A stretch of 64,000 bases of DNA, taken from Chitinophagaceae bacterium (lineage in GTDB: Bacteria; Bacteroidota; Bacteroidia; Chitinophagales; Chitinophagaceae). Made by a program: the position numbers and the translations under genes. Of this stretch, positions 9,344-17,972 are shown piece by piece; position 1 is the stretch's first letter, and every line of letters starts with the position of its first letter. Under the pieces are notes generated by a model. That model worked only from the letters and a program-made list of their open reading frames with translations. It was not told where the DNA came from and did not search any database. The stretch is taken from assembly GCA_016706055.1 (NCBI GenBank), contig JADJKL010000002.1, positions 186,001 through 250,000 on the forward strand, given 5' to 3'.

Positions 9344-9368
9344 AGTAATGTATAACCAATGGTCCTTT
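9319..9368. terminator. Terminator overlapping the 3' end of the GNAT gene
   Basis: Arms 9319-9333 and 9354-9368 form a 15-bp perfect stem (AAAGGACCATTGGTT and complement) with a 20-nt loop, followed by a T-rich tract. The 5' arm encodes the last residues of the acetyltransferase (KDHWFPQ region). The converging histone-like gene ends at 9392, so the hairpin may serve both. Confidence 0.8.
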
Positions 9369-9391
9369 AATTTTTATTTTTTATTCCCAAT

Positions 9392-10069
9392 TTACCAAAG
9401 CGGCTTTTTACCGGAAGGTTTAGGTCCACCTTTTTTTACCTTGTTTAATTTGAAATGATGCGGATCATGATTACGGGCAGGTGCCAGTCGTTTTGATTTA
9501 TTAAGAATTCCTTTAACTCCGTCATCTGGTTTTGTTTCAGTTATAGGAAACGGTATTGCTGTTTGTTCAACTACTTCAGGAACAACTTCAGGAGTTTCAA
9601 TTCGTTCAGCTATATTTTTTCTGATGGTATCTTTTTGAATTTCAGATACTACCTCATTTTCCTTTTCAATAAGCGGCTCATTCTTAACTGGAGCCACCTT
9701 TTTGATTTCTGGTTTCTTAACAGCCGGTGACGCTTTTTTTGTTACAGGTTTCTTTTTTGCAATAGCAGCTTTTTTAGTTGTTGTCTTCTTTTTGGGAGCT
9801 ACAGTCTTCTTTGCTGCAACTTTCTTTTTTGGAGCAGCTTTCTTCTTAGGTGCTACCTTTTTCTTTACTACTACCTTCTTTTTCGGGGCAGCTTTTTTGG
9901 GAGCCGTTTTCTTTTTTGGAGCTACTTTTTTCTTTGCCGCTACCTTCCTGCCGGTAGGCATGGCTTTCTTTTTAGGAGCAGCTTTTTTCTTAACTGCGGT
10001 TTTCCCTCCACGGAGGGCAGGCTTTTTTGTTACAGTCTTTTTTGCTGCTGTTTTTTTCTTTGAAGTCAT
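9392..10069 (-). CDS. Lysine/alanine/proline-rich histone H1-like protein
   Basis: A 225-residue basic protein. Residues 1-120 are built from repeated KKKxAxKK and APKKK units of the kind found in eukaryotic H1 tails and bacterial Hc1/AlgP-like proteins. An acidic linker (NEPLIEKENEVVSEIQKD) follows. The C-terminus is conserved-looking and basic (GVKGILNKSKRLAPARNHDPHHFKLNKVKKGGPKPSGKKPLW). It probably binds DNA or polyanions without sequence specificity; this is inferred from composition alone. Two spots in the repeat (PALRGG and PTGR) are encoded by short GC-rich near-palindromes unlike the rest of the gene. The repeat region is prone to length change or misassembly. Confidence 0.75.
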   Translation of the reverse strand: MTSKKKTAAKKTVTKKPALRGGKTAVKKKAAPKKKAMPTGRKVAAKKKVAPKKKTAPKKAAPKKKVVVKKKVAPKKKAAPKKKVAAKKTVAPKKKTTTKKAAIAKKKPVTKKASPAVKKPEIKKVAPVKNEPLIEKENEVVSEIQKDTIRKNIAERIETPEVVPEVVEQTAIPFPITETKPDDGVKGILNKSKRLAPARNHDPHHFKLNKVKKGGPKPSGKKPLW

Positions 10070-10164
10070 AATATGGAAATTGATTTAGTCTAATTTAAGA
10101 CAGATTTTTTAAAGAACCATTAAAATAATTCAACTTGTTTCAAGTTGAGTGTCTTCATTTCTTA

Positions 10165-12630
10165 TCAGAATTCAAGAATCAGGCCAAGTGAGGGTAAAAT
10201 ATTGCCTTCTCTGTTTTCAAGAATAAATGGAATTGCATTACTTCCATTCTGGTTGATAGGCTGATTATCTGTTGTAGCAAAAGCCGTATTGCTATCGTTT
10301 CTTTTAAAAGTATACTGTGGGCCTCCTGCACTTTTGGAGCCATAAAAATTCTGAATATCAAAAAACAGATCTATCGTAAACCGTTTAAAATTCCATTTTT
10401 TATCAATTCGTATATCTGCTGCATGGTAAGCCTCCAAACGCAATGTATTAACCTGATTGTAATTAAATATACCTGTTCCTAATGTTAGATAATTTCTTTG
10501 ACTTTCTATAAGATCAAAAGGAGTGTAGGGTGCAGCTCCCTGATAACGGAATTTGAGACCTAATTCCCAATTTCTATTTAATTTATAACCTGTAGTAATA
10601 CTTATTAAATGCCGATTGTCCCAAGAGGCCGGCGCATATTTCCCATTTGTACCAGTAAACTCACTTTTGTATAGTGTATAGCTAAAGACACCAAAAAGCC
10701 TTTTAGTTAATTTTTGTTGGGCAAAAAATTCCAGACCAAAAGCTCTTCCAATACCATTTTGATTTACTGCTTCATTGCCTACAGCACCAAACTCTGTTCC
10801 TTTATTGGCAAGGCTAATGCCATCGAAAATACTAACAGGATAATCGGCATGTTTTTTATAGAACCCTTCTATTGTAAACCTGGTTGTGATAGAAGGTAAA
10901 TATTCAACTCCTGCTACAAAATGATTACTCCGGATATATTCTCCCGGATTTGAAGCATTAAAACCAAAAGTATTGGCGTAAGCCAATTGAGTATAAGATG
11001 GTAAACGATAATAAATTCCGTAACTGCTACTGATGTTCCATTTTGGCGCCAATGCATAGCTTATACTTAATCTGGGACTTAATTGTTTAAGTGGATTCTT
11101 TTCGCTATTCTCCAGTGAGTTTGCATCTATTCGTACCCCGCCACTTAGGGACATCCGGTCATTGAAAAACCTTTTTCCTGCTTGTATAAAAGCTCCGTAC
11201 CGAAGAAAGTTTTTAGTAGTATTGTTGTTGATTACCTGCTGGCTTTGAATAATATTTCCCTGATCATCCCTCAATTCTGGCCTTACTAGTTGAAAAAAAC
11301 TATTCTCAAACTGAACATATTGAGCTACTGTTCCATAACTTATTTTCCATTCCCGAATGTTATTTGTGACATCAAACCTGAATTTATTTTCTGTTTCAGT
11401 ACTTCTAATTTTATAGGTACGGCTTATTTCAGAGGGGAAAGTATTGTCTTCATATTTATCTGCACTGTTATCCAATGTATTTCTACTTAAAGCAAAATTA
11501 TAATAGCCGCTTTTTGTTAGTCTTTTTAAAGAAACTCCAGCAGTATAACTCCACTGGTTTATAAGTGGATTACTATTAACTCCATAAATCTTCTCTGGTG
11601 TAGCATTTCTTGGTGCTGCAAATCTGAATTCATCAATGGCACCAACTCCCAAAACAGTCAACGTTGTTTTTTTATTGAGCCTGGTGGTTGTTTTAAATTG
11701 AAAATCCCAGTAATTAGGTCGGATTGGAATATCCAATGCCTTAAATAAGAGTTGCAAATAACTTCTGCGGGCAGAAGCAATAAAAGTGGTGTTACTGGAT
11801 AATGGGCCATCGAGAGTTCCGGCAACTTCAGTTGCACTTACTCTAAAATTTCCTTGAAGCCTTTTGTTATTGCCATTCTTTTGCTTGAACTGAAAAACAC
11901 TACTTAATGCATTATCATATCTGGCATCAAATGCAGAAGTACTTAATATTACTTCCTGTATGAAACTTACATTTAATATTCCTTGCGGCCCACCACCACT
12001 ACCTTGTGTGCTGAAATGGTTAATGATAGGAACTTCAATTCCATCAAGATAAAAAACATTTTCGCTGGGTGCTCCTCCACGAATGATGATATCATTTCTA
12101 AAATTACCACCTCCTGCACCGCCACCCACTCCGGGAAGAGATTGAATTACTTTACTAATATCAAAGTTACCTCCTGGATTAGCCTTAATATCTTCAGTTG
12201 TTAGCTTTTGAACACTTAAAGGGCTTTCTAAAGTAGCTGTCTTTGCTGTATTTTTTCTGCTAATTACAGTCACATCAGTAAGAGAAGTGACCATAGGCTC
12301 CAATTCAATTGATAATGTATTCTCGTTACCCGATGTAACAATTAGGTTTGTTATAATTTTTGTTTGATAGCTGATACCTGTTATTTGCAAGCTATAAGTT
12401 CCCGGTTGAAGATCCTGAAATCTGAAAACACCGTTGGAATCTGTAATTAATTTTTGATTACCCGGAGTTAGCTCAACCGTTACCAAAGGCACCATCTGTT
12501 GAGTATTACGATCTACTATCAATCCTGATAAATTGCCATTTGATTGTGCAAAACTGTTAAAAGTGCAAACAGCAAGAATTAAAAGTGCTCCGAGATTAAT
12601 TAAATATTGCTTTATAGTATTCTTAGACAT
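10165..12630 (-). CDS. TonB-dependent outer membrane receptor with carboxypeptidase-regulatory N-terminal domain
   Basis: About 821 residues from the ATG at 12630, which gives a normal signal peptide (ALLILAVCTFNSFAQ). The ATG at 12657 would add nine odd residues. A CarbopepD_reg-like domain (LSGLIVDRNTQQMVPLVTVEL to LQITGISYQTKII) precedes a TonB plug (QSLPGVGGGAGGGNFRNDIIIRGGAPSENVFYLDGIEV). About 550 residues of beta-barrel follow, ending in the outer-membrane-type aromatic residue (LGLILEF). It imports an unknown ligand using TonB energy. No SusD partner is adjacent, so it is not an obvious SusCD pair. It stands alone, flanked by the histone-like gene downstream and a divergent gene upstream. 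Confidence 0.9.
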   Translation of the reverse strand: MSKNTIKQYLINLGALLILAVCTFNSFAQSNGNLSGLIVDRNTQQMVPLVTVELTPGNQKLITDSNGVFRFQDLQPGTYSLQITGISYQTKIITNLIVTSGNENTLSIELEPMVTSLTDVTVISRKNTAKTATLESPLSVQKLTTEDIKANPGGNFDISKVIQSLPGVGGGAGGGNFRNDIIIRGGAPSENVFYLDGIEVPIINHFSTQGSGGGPQGILNVSFIQEVILSTSAFDARYDNALSSVFQFKQKNGNNKRLQGNFRVSATEVAGTLDGPLSSNTTFIASARRSYLQLLFKALDIPIRPNYWDFQFKTTTRLNKKTTLTVLGVGAIDEFRFAAPRNATPEKIYGVNSNPLINQWSYTAGVSLKRLTKSGYYNFALSRNTLDNSADKYEDNTFPSEISRTYKIRSTETENKFRFDVTNNIREWKISYGTVAQYVQFENSFFQLVRPELRDDQGNIIQSQQVINNNTTKNFLRYGAFIQAGKRFFNDRMSLSGGVRIDANSLENSEKNPLKQLSPRLSISYALAPKWNISSSYGIYYRLPSYTQLAYANTFGFNASNPGEYIRSNHFVAGVEYLPSITTRFTIEGFYKKHADYPVSIFDGISLANKGTEFGAVGNEAVNQNGIGRAFGLEFFAQQKLTKRLFGVFSYTLYKSEFTGTNGKYAPASWDNRHLISITTGYKLNRNWELGLKFRYQGAAPYTPFDLIESQRNYLTLGTGIFNYNQVNTLRLEAYHAADIRIDKKWNFKRFTIDLFFDIQNFYGSKSAGGPQYTFKRNDSNTAFATTDNQPINQNGSNAIPFILENREGNILPSLGLILEF

Positions 12631-12748
12631 AATGAGATAAATATGCTGATTAAACATATTTGTTTAGAAAATGTTCGAAGATCAGTTCTTTTTTTTAGAG
12701 TTATAAAGCATTATTTCTATGTGAAAGATATTGGATTATTTTAGTGCA

Positions 12749-13225
12749 ATGAAAGCCGCTACAATAAATGAATTAAAACAAGAACTTTTGAATGAGAAAC
12801 CTGCTAAACTGGTTGAATTATGCATCCGGCTGGCTCGTTTCAAAAAAGAAAATAAAGAACTATTGACTTACCTGCTTTTCGAAGCACATGATACTGAGGC
12901 TTACATTAAGAGTGTTATTCAGGAAATGGATAGCAATTTTGAGACCATTAATAAAAGCAATGCCTACTTTGTAAAGAAAACGCTTCGAAAAATACTAAGA
13001 ATCACTAATAAATTTATCCGATACAGTGGTTCTGATATTGTGGCCACAGAATTACTGATACATTTTTGTAAAACGGTTCAGCAAATGGACAGGTCGATTA
13101 CAACTAACCAGGTAATCATTAATATTTACCAAAACCAGCTGAAGAAAATAAACAAAGCTATTGCTGCCATGCATGAAGATTTGCAATATGATTATCTGAA
13201 AGAAGTAAAAGATTTAAGCAATTAA
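12749..13225 (+). CDS. Conserved helical hypothetical protein
   Basis: About 158 residues from the ATG at 12749; a TTG at 12731 would add six. The sequence is almost wholly alpha-helical and rich in Lys and Glu: INELKQELLNEKPAKLVELCIRLARFKKENKELLTYLLFEA, then TLRKILRITNKFIRYSG. I do not recognise a named domain, though the pattern is familiar from Bacteroidota hypothetical proteins. It has no signal peptide or membrane segment, so it is probably cytosolic. It ends in a 4-base overlap with the converging gene at 13222. Confidence 0.6.
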   Translation: MKAATINELKQELLNEKPAKLVELCIRLARFKKENKELLTYLLFEAHDTEAYIKSVIQEMDSNFETINKSNAYFVKKTLRKILRITNKFIRYSGSDIVATELLIHFCKTVQQMDRSITTNQVIINIYQNQLKKINKAIAAMHEDLQYDYLKEVKDLSN

Positions 13226-13614
13226 CTTTTTACCGTAAGTAGCTCTTTCCATTTCTTAGTAATCTGCCTGTCTTCTTTGATATCCATTAAACTGCTGATA
13301 TCATCAATGTACTGATGGGCAAAGACAACTGAAGGGAGAGGATTTCCTTTTACTATCTCAATTTCGGCAGCAGATGCGTTGGGTTTGGCAAAAGAAAACT
13401 TGTATTTCTCACCATTAATAACAGCATCAAAGCCCATACCCATGCGAAGAAATGGCCATTTTATATCTGTAATTCCTGATAGCGATGTCTGAAACTGTAC
13501 TCCATCTTCGGTAATGAATATAACCTGATTATTTTTCCAAATTAAAACACCAGGAGTTACTTTACCAAACAGGCTGGCAATTTTCCAAACCTTTGAAACT
13601 ATTTCCTGACTCAT
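13222..13614 (-). CDS. Hypothetical PH-like protein
   Basis: A 130-residue cytosolic protein that I do not recognise. The first 85 residues alternate strands (TPGVLIWKNNQVIFITEDGVQFQTSLSGITDIKW, FDAVINGEKYKFSFAKP), compatible with a PH/GRAM-like beta barrel. A C-terminal helical segment with charged residues follows. It is preceded by a GC-rich, hairpin-forming leader region (13672-13744). Function unknown. Confidence 0.55.
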   Translation of the reverse strand: MSQEIVSKVWKIASLFGKVTPGVLIWKNNQVIFITEDGVQFQTSLSGITDIKWPFLRMGMGFDAVINGEKYKFSFAKPNASAAEIEIVKGNPLPSVVFAHQYIDDISSLMDIKEDRQITKKWKELLTVKS

Positions 13615-13671
13615 TATTGTTTGTTTTAATTTTTGTGTTTTCCTGTTGATAGCATTGCTACAGTTGATGGG

Positions 13672-13744
13672 CTGCCCCGCTTAGCCGAATATCCTTTTGT
13701 GTCAAAGCCTTGTGGCAGGCACAAAAGATAGCAGGCGGGCGGGG
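13672..13744. repeat. Nested inverted-repeat element in an intergenic region
   Basis: An outer pair CCCCGC (13675-13680) and GCGGGG (13739-13744) encloses an inner stem formed by 13690-13701 (TATCCTTTTGTG) and 13720-13730 (CACAAAAGATA) with one bulged C. A short GCC/GGC stem closes the loop. The block is much more GC-rich than its surroundings and lies between the converted 3' end of the sugar dehydrogenase gene and the start of the gene at 13614. It could be a dispersed palindromic repeat or a structured leader of the downstream minus-strand gene. No T-run follows, so it is not a standard terminator. Confidence 0.55.
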
Positions 13745-13783
13745 AACTAAAGCTTGGATATGCACTAAAGCTGACAGCCACAA

Positions 13784-15012
13784 TTATTTTTTGCTGATAC
13801 GATACAAATTTCCGTTGTCTGTTACTGTGTACAGCATGCCATTATGATAAGCCACATCCCGGAAACGTTCCTTTTATCTTCAAGCAATCTTTCCTCACCA
13901 ACTACTTTGTTGTTTACAATTACCAGCCTTGCGATGTGAGCACTGCTAAGGCCGCCAATGAATAAATTATTTTTCCATTCAGGAATTGCATTGCCTTTGT
14001 AAAACGCCATGCCGGAAGGAGAGAGAACAGGATCCCAATAATAAACCGGCTGCTCCATGCCTGCTTTCTGTTGGATACCATCACCAACTTTTGGACCTGC
14101 ATACTCAATGCCATAGGTAATAGTTGGCCAGCCATAATCTTTTCCTGCACGGATGATATTTAATTCATCACCACCACGAGGGCCGAATTCTGCTTCCCAT
14201 AATTCGCCAGTTACCGGATGAATGTCGAGGCTTTGCGCATTACGGATTCCGTAGGCAAAAATTTCGGGCATTACGCCGGGTTTATTAAGAAATGGATTGC
14301 CTGGAGCAGGTTTTCCATCTTTTGTAATTCTGAAAATTTTTCCAAGACCAGAACTAAGCAACTGAGCCTGCACTCTTCCTTCGAGTATGGAACGTTCGCC
14401 GGTGCTTACAAGCAGGTTTCCATTTTTATCGAAGAGTAGGCGAGATCCAAAATGTAATTTGCTATTTAATGCAGGTGTTGCACGGAAGATGACAACAGGG
14501 TTTTCAATTATTCCTGCAGCTTCATTTAATTTTCCCTTAGCAACAGCCATCAAATTTCCGGAACCGGATTTTTCGGAAAATGACCAATAGATCATTTTAT
14601 TAGTGCTGAATGATGGATCTAATGCAACATCGAGCATTCCGCCTTGTCCGCCAGATTCAACTGATGGAAATCCTGTTATCTTTTTTGCCAAACTACCATT
14701 TGCATTGAGGATTTGCATGAACCCAGTTTTCTCGGTAATGAGTAAACGGCCGTCGGGCATTGGAATAACAGCCCAAGGTCGTCCAAGTTTTTCTGCAATC
14801 ATATCTACTTGATAGGCTGTGGTTGTTTTAGCACTTGAAACTCTTGTTTGCCCTTTGAAAGCAGGTTTATAATTGGTGTTTGCAGCCTTTGTTTCTACAG
14901 GAGGAAATTTAGTTGTGTCCGCCCCATTGTTTTTATTTGTTGCATTATTATTACATCCGTAAGTGTAAGCGGAAAGCAATACTAAAAAGCCTGAAGTGAT
15001 AAATTGTTTCAT
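13784..15012 (-). CDS. PQQ-dependent sugar dehydrogenase (glucose/sorbosone dehydrogenase family), C-terminal frameshift
   Basis: The signal or lipoprotein-like N-terminus (VLLSAYTYGCNNNATN) suggests export and perhaps lipid attachment. The six-bladed propeller shows family motifs: LGRPWAVIPMPDGRLLITEKTG, GGQGGMLDVALDP, KLHFGSRLLFDKNGNLLVSTGERS, GIRNAQSLDIHPVTGELWEAEFGPRGGDELN and YGWPTITYG. The uncorrected frame stops at 13822. Adding one base to the T4 run at 13872-13875 gives the expected tail RFRDVAYHNGMLYTVTDNGNLYRISKK ending at 13784. The family oxidises sugars in the periplasm with PQQ, but no PQQ synthesis genes are here, so the cofactor is inferred. Confidence 0.85.
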
Positions 15013-15148
15013 AAGTTATCTTTTAAGAATACCATAAAATTAACGAAGAGAAATTAAATCGATTTTTTATCAATTGAAGGGTCTTTTATTGATTAAAACT
15101 GATAATGGATAAAAGCAATATTTAAGTAACTTTATAAAAAATAAAATT

Positions 15149-15421
15149 ATGGATACACATCACAGTGGCGAAACCGCAGAAGTTATTGGCACCTTTAACG
15201 ATATTGTTGAAGCCGGAGTTGCACAAGAAAAGCTTAAAGAAGCAGGTATAGAATCTTTTGTACATGATGAAAATGTGCTTGGCATGAATCCGTTGGGAGG
15301 TGTTAAACTAAAAGTGTTTTCAAAGAACCTTGAACTTGCAAAAAGATTTTACAGGATGGATAATAAAATTCAAGTCATGAAAAGTGTTTATTCATCCTTG
15401 TTGGTTTATGTTTCTTTTTAA
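15149..15421 (+). CDS. DUF2007-like putative signal-transducing protein
   Basis: A 90-residue protein with the DUF2007 pattern: VIGTFNDIVEAGVAQEKLKEAGIESFVHDENVLGMNPLGGVKLKVFSKNLELAKRF. This ferredoxin-like small fold (GlnB-like superfamily in some descriptions) is common in Bacteroidota and of unknown function. The last 20 residues (KSVYSSLLVYVSF) do not look like family sequence. A TAACTTTA box at 15127-15134 may be its -7 promoter element. The stop overlaps the ATG of the next gene in a TAATG arrangement, implying translational coupling. Confidence 0.65.
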   Translation: MDTHHSGETAEVIGTFNDIVEAGVAQEKLKEAGIESFVHDENVLGMNPLGGVKLKVFSKNLELAKRFYRMDNKIQVMKSVYSSLLVYVSF

Positions 15422-15948
15422 TGCTATTGCACAATTTGAAACTGTTGCCCTTTGCAGAAACTATAAAAATTTCTGCAAAGGATAGCCTCAACAGAATAAA
15501 TCCCGAAGCAAAAAATCAACTTGCGAAAATAGCGGAAGCCCAAAGCCGACAAAAGAAGACAAAACCAATTCGTTTATTTTTTAATTCTCCTAAGAATGAT
15601 GAAAATAACAAAATGGGAAAGTTTATGGCTGCACATTTAGAACAAGATTTATATAAAGTGAGTTTATCGACAGTGATTAGTAAGTATATTGGCGAAACAG
15701 AAAAAAATCTTGACAAAGTGTTTGAGGCGGCTACAAATAGTAACCTGATATTATTTTTTGATGAAGCCGATGCATTGTTTGGCAAGAGGACGACAGTTAA
15801 AGATTCGCATGATAAATATGCAAATCAGGAAGTTTCTTATTTTATGAGTCTGATTAAACAGTTTAAAGGAACTGTTTTCATTAAATGTAATAAAAGCGAT
15901 TGCATTGAATCTGTAATGTTACAAACTTTTACAAAAGTTGGCGGATAG
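15421..15948 (+). CDS. Degenerate AAA ATPase-like protein lacking a functional P-loop
   Basis: A 175-residue protein. Its centre closely resembles a AAA module: YKVSLSTVISKYIGETEKNLDKVFEAA, then a good Walker B LILFFDEADALFGKRTTVKDSHDKYANQEVSYFM. The Walker A position reads NSPKNDENNKMGKF instead of the expected GPSGTGKT. The first Gly and the Ser/Thr after Lys are therefore absent. Where full-length members carry a sensor and the arginine-finger RRF, it has NKSDCIESVMLQTF, then stops. The C-terminal lid is missing. ATP hydrolysis is unlikely as written. It could be a decayed paralogue, a structural partner, or a gene with sequencing errors, although the frame itself is clean. Its start overlaps the DUF2007 stop. 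Confidence 0.65.
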   Translation: MLLHNLKLLPFAETIKISAKDSLNRINPEAKNQLAKIAEAQSRQKKTKPIRLFFNSPKNDENNKMGKFMAAHLEQDLYKVSLSTVISKYIGETEKNLDKVFEAATNSNLILFFDEADALFGKRTTVKDSHDKYANQEVSYFMSLIKQFKGTVFIKCNKSDCIESVMLQTFTKVGG

Positions 15949-15997
15949 CAGGAATAATTTTCTTTTCTTTGAAGCCTATTAGATTTAATTTCTGCTG

Positions 15998-16603
15998 ATG
16001 AAAAAATTGTTGAGTAATCCGTCCGTATTATTTCTTATTGTCGGAAACCCTTATTGTATATGGTATTATCAAAAATATCCAGGAGATTTTGCCACAATAG
16101 TTTGGATATATTGGTTCCAAAGTATCATCATCGGCTTTTTCAATTTTCTTGAATTACTTACGGCCAAAAATACAAGTGGAGAAATTACCGCAACTAATAA
16201 TTCCTCCGTTAAGTTTACGAAAGGTTGCGCTGCCTGGTTTTTTCTTTTTCACTATGGCACTTTTCATCTGGTGTATTTTGTTTTTCTTTTAGTTGATTTT
16301 GATTCAACGTCTGTAAAAAAACTGGTGCTGCTTTTAGGAATTGCCACTTTTTTTCTGGAATCAATGATCGGATTTATTCGCCACAAAGCGATCGAAAAAA
16401 CGGAGAAGGTTAATATTGGTTTACTTTTCTTTTTACCCTATCTGCGTATCATTCCAATGCACTTGATGATACTGTTGCCAAAATTTTTTGGCATGGAACC
16501 TTCTTTGCTTTTCTTAGTCTTGAAGATGGGGGCAGACTTACTTGCATTCAGAATTTACGATTGGATGTACAGACGAAGAAGCATGAGCCAGTCGGCTTAT
16601 TAA
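15998..16603 (+). CDS. DUF6498-like multi-pass membrane protein
   Basis: A 201-residue protein with about five hydrophobic segments: VLFLIVGNPYCIWYY, FATIVWIYWFQSIIIGFFNFLELL, WFFLFHYGTFHLVYFVFLLV, LVLLLGIATFFLESMIGF and LFFLPYLRIIPMHLMILLP. The motif YWFQSIIIGFFN and the FHYGTFHLVYFVFL block recall DUF6498 proteins. Function unknown. It is followed closely by the converging PhnA-like gene. Confidence 0.65.
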   Translation: MKKLLSNPSVLFLIVGNPYCIWYYQKYPGDFATIVWIYWFQSIIIGFFNFLELLTAKNTSGEITATNNSSVKFTKGCAAWFFLFHYGTFHLVYFVFLLVDFDSTSVKKLVLLLGIATFFLESMIGFIRHKAIEKTEKVNIGLLFFLPYLRIIPMHLMILLPKFFGMEPSLLFLVLKMGADLLAFRIYDWMYRRRSMSQSAY

Positions 16604-16609
16604 CTCTAT

Positions 16610-17191
16610 TTAATGTTGCTTTTTTACATATTTAGTAAGTATGACAATAACCTGGCCTTCAACTCGGCCTTCAATCTGTTCAGTATTATTTTCTACCAGG
16701 CGAATATTTCTAACCACAGTTCCCAGTTTGGCATTGATGGTAGATCCTTTAACATCTAATGATTTAATTAGAACAACTGAATCACCACTCTGCAACACAT
16801 GACCATTGCTATCCTTATGCAAATCAACAACGCTATCATTTTCATGATCTCCTGTAGTTTTGGCCCAAGCCAATTTTTCATCATCAAGGTATAGCATATC
16901 AAGATTATCCATTGCCCAACTTTCATTACGAAGGCGATTGAGCATTCGCCAGGCAACAACCTGCACACCTGGTACTTCGCTCCACATTGATTCAGTTAAA
17001 CACTGCCAATGCTTGCTGTCCAGCTCTTCTTTTTTATCTATCTGGGCTGTGCATTTTACACAAATCATAATACAGTTTTCTTCAGTAGTTCCATTAGGTG
17101 AAAGCACTTCATACATTTTTAAGTTATCCATGCTTTTACATAATTCACAATTCCCTTCGCTTCTCTTTTTTACAATTTCTTCCAGCTTCAT
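16610..17191 (-). CDS. PhnA/YjdM domain protein
   Basis: A 193-residue cytosolic protein. Residues about 10-55 form a zinc-ribbon-like N-terminal region (GNCELCKSMDNL and ICVKCTAQI supply four Cys). The C-terminal 75 residues are the PhnA/YjdM domain with the VVDLHKDSNGHVLQSGDSVVLIKSLDVKGSTINAKLGTVVRNIRLVE pattern. YjdM proteins were once linked to phosphonate use, but a direct catalytic role is not established. The N-terminal extension is typical of longer Bacteroidota and proteobacterial members. Confidence 0.85.
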   Translation of the reverse strand: MKLEEIVKKRSEGNCELCKSMDNLKMYEVLSPNGTTEENCIMICVKCTAQIDKKEELDSKHWQCLTESMWSEVPGVQVVAWRMLNRLRNESWAMDNLDMLYLDDEKLAWAKTTGDHENDSVVDLHKDSNGHVLQSGDSVVLIKSLDVKGSTINAKLGTVVRNIRLVENNTEQIEGRVEGQVIVILTKYVKKQH

Positions 17192-17277
17192 ACTTTTATT
17201 ATTTCCGGCGAAGTTAATTATTTCGTATCGTTGTTAATGAACAAGCTTTTCGAAAGAATATATTGTAACTTTATTCA

Positions 17278-17961
17278 ATGCAAAGAATATTCCTTTTGGC
17301 ACACCTTTTTCTTTTAGTTGTAGTAGCCAACTCGCAGGATTTAAGCCAAGTAAAATATACCAACGGTTCCGATTTAACATACTACTCTTTTACAACAGAT
17401 CAAAAAATTGTAATAAGAATTACTTCTGATGGCAAAATTCTTGAATGGGGCAATTATTGGGATAAAGGTTATTATAATTATACTCCTGGAAAGCTGCAAC
17501 AGTACATGGGAAGAGTAGAATATTATGGTGCAGAAGCAGATTCAATTAACAGCGGCAAAGTAAAAAGTATTGGAACTTCCTACATTACTTATTATAGTTC
17601 TTTTGACGCAGCAACAGATAAAGGAAAAGTAAAATCAATCGGAAGAACTAATTTGAACTACTATTCCATATATGAAAATGAAGCGTTGGTTGGCAAGTTA
17701 AAATCCGCAGGCAATACAAACTTTACCTACTATAATTCTTATGAAAATATTGCTCTCAAGGGAAAACTTAAATCAGCAGGTACGGCTCAGATAGCTTATT
17801 ATTCATCGTTTGACGATAAAAAAATACAAGGGAAAATTAAAAGTATCGGGTCGACAACCTATGTCTGGTACAATTCGAACGACAGGAGAGAGTATCAAGG
17901 AGCATTAAAGTCGGGCAATGTGGAACAGGTTGTTGCTGGAATTAATTTTATTATTATGTAA
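17278..17961 (+). CDS. Secreted protein with five 23-residue repeats, function unknown
   Basis: A 227-residue protein with a signal peptide (FLLVVVANSQ). From about residue 93 to 207 there are five tandem 23-residue units. Each begins GK(V/L/I)KS(I/A)G, continues with a YY/WY pair (YITYYSSF, LNYYSIYE, FTYYNSYE, IAYYSSFD, VWYNSND) and is followed by a truncated sixth (GALKSG). The regular K-S-G turn and aromatic strand suggest a stacked beta structure on the cell surface or in the periplasm. I know no family name. A TAACTTTA box lies about 10 bases upstream of the ATG. Confidence 0.65.
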   Translation: MQRIFLLAHLFLLVVVANSQDLSQVKYTNGSDLTYYSFTTDQKIVIRITSDGKILEWGNYWDKGYYNYTPGKLQQYMGRVEYYGAEADSINSGKVKSIGTSYITYYSSFDAATDKGKVKSIGRTNLNYYSIYENEALVGKLKSAGNTNFTYYNSYENIALKGKLKSAGTAQIAYYSSFDDKKIQGKIKSIGSTTYVWYNSNDRREYQGALKSGNVEQVVAGINFIIM

Positions 17962-17972
17962 CTAAAGCGATT

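Noticed and set aside
9702..10088. Plus-strand frame of 128 residues rich in Phe, Val and Ala.
   Set aside because: It is the antisense of Lys and Ala codons of the histone-like gene.
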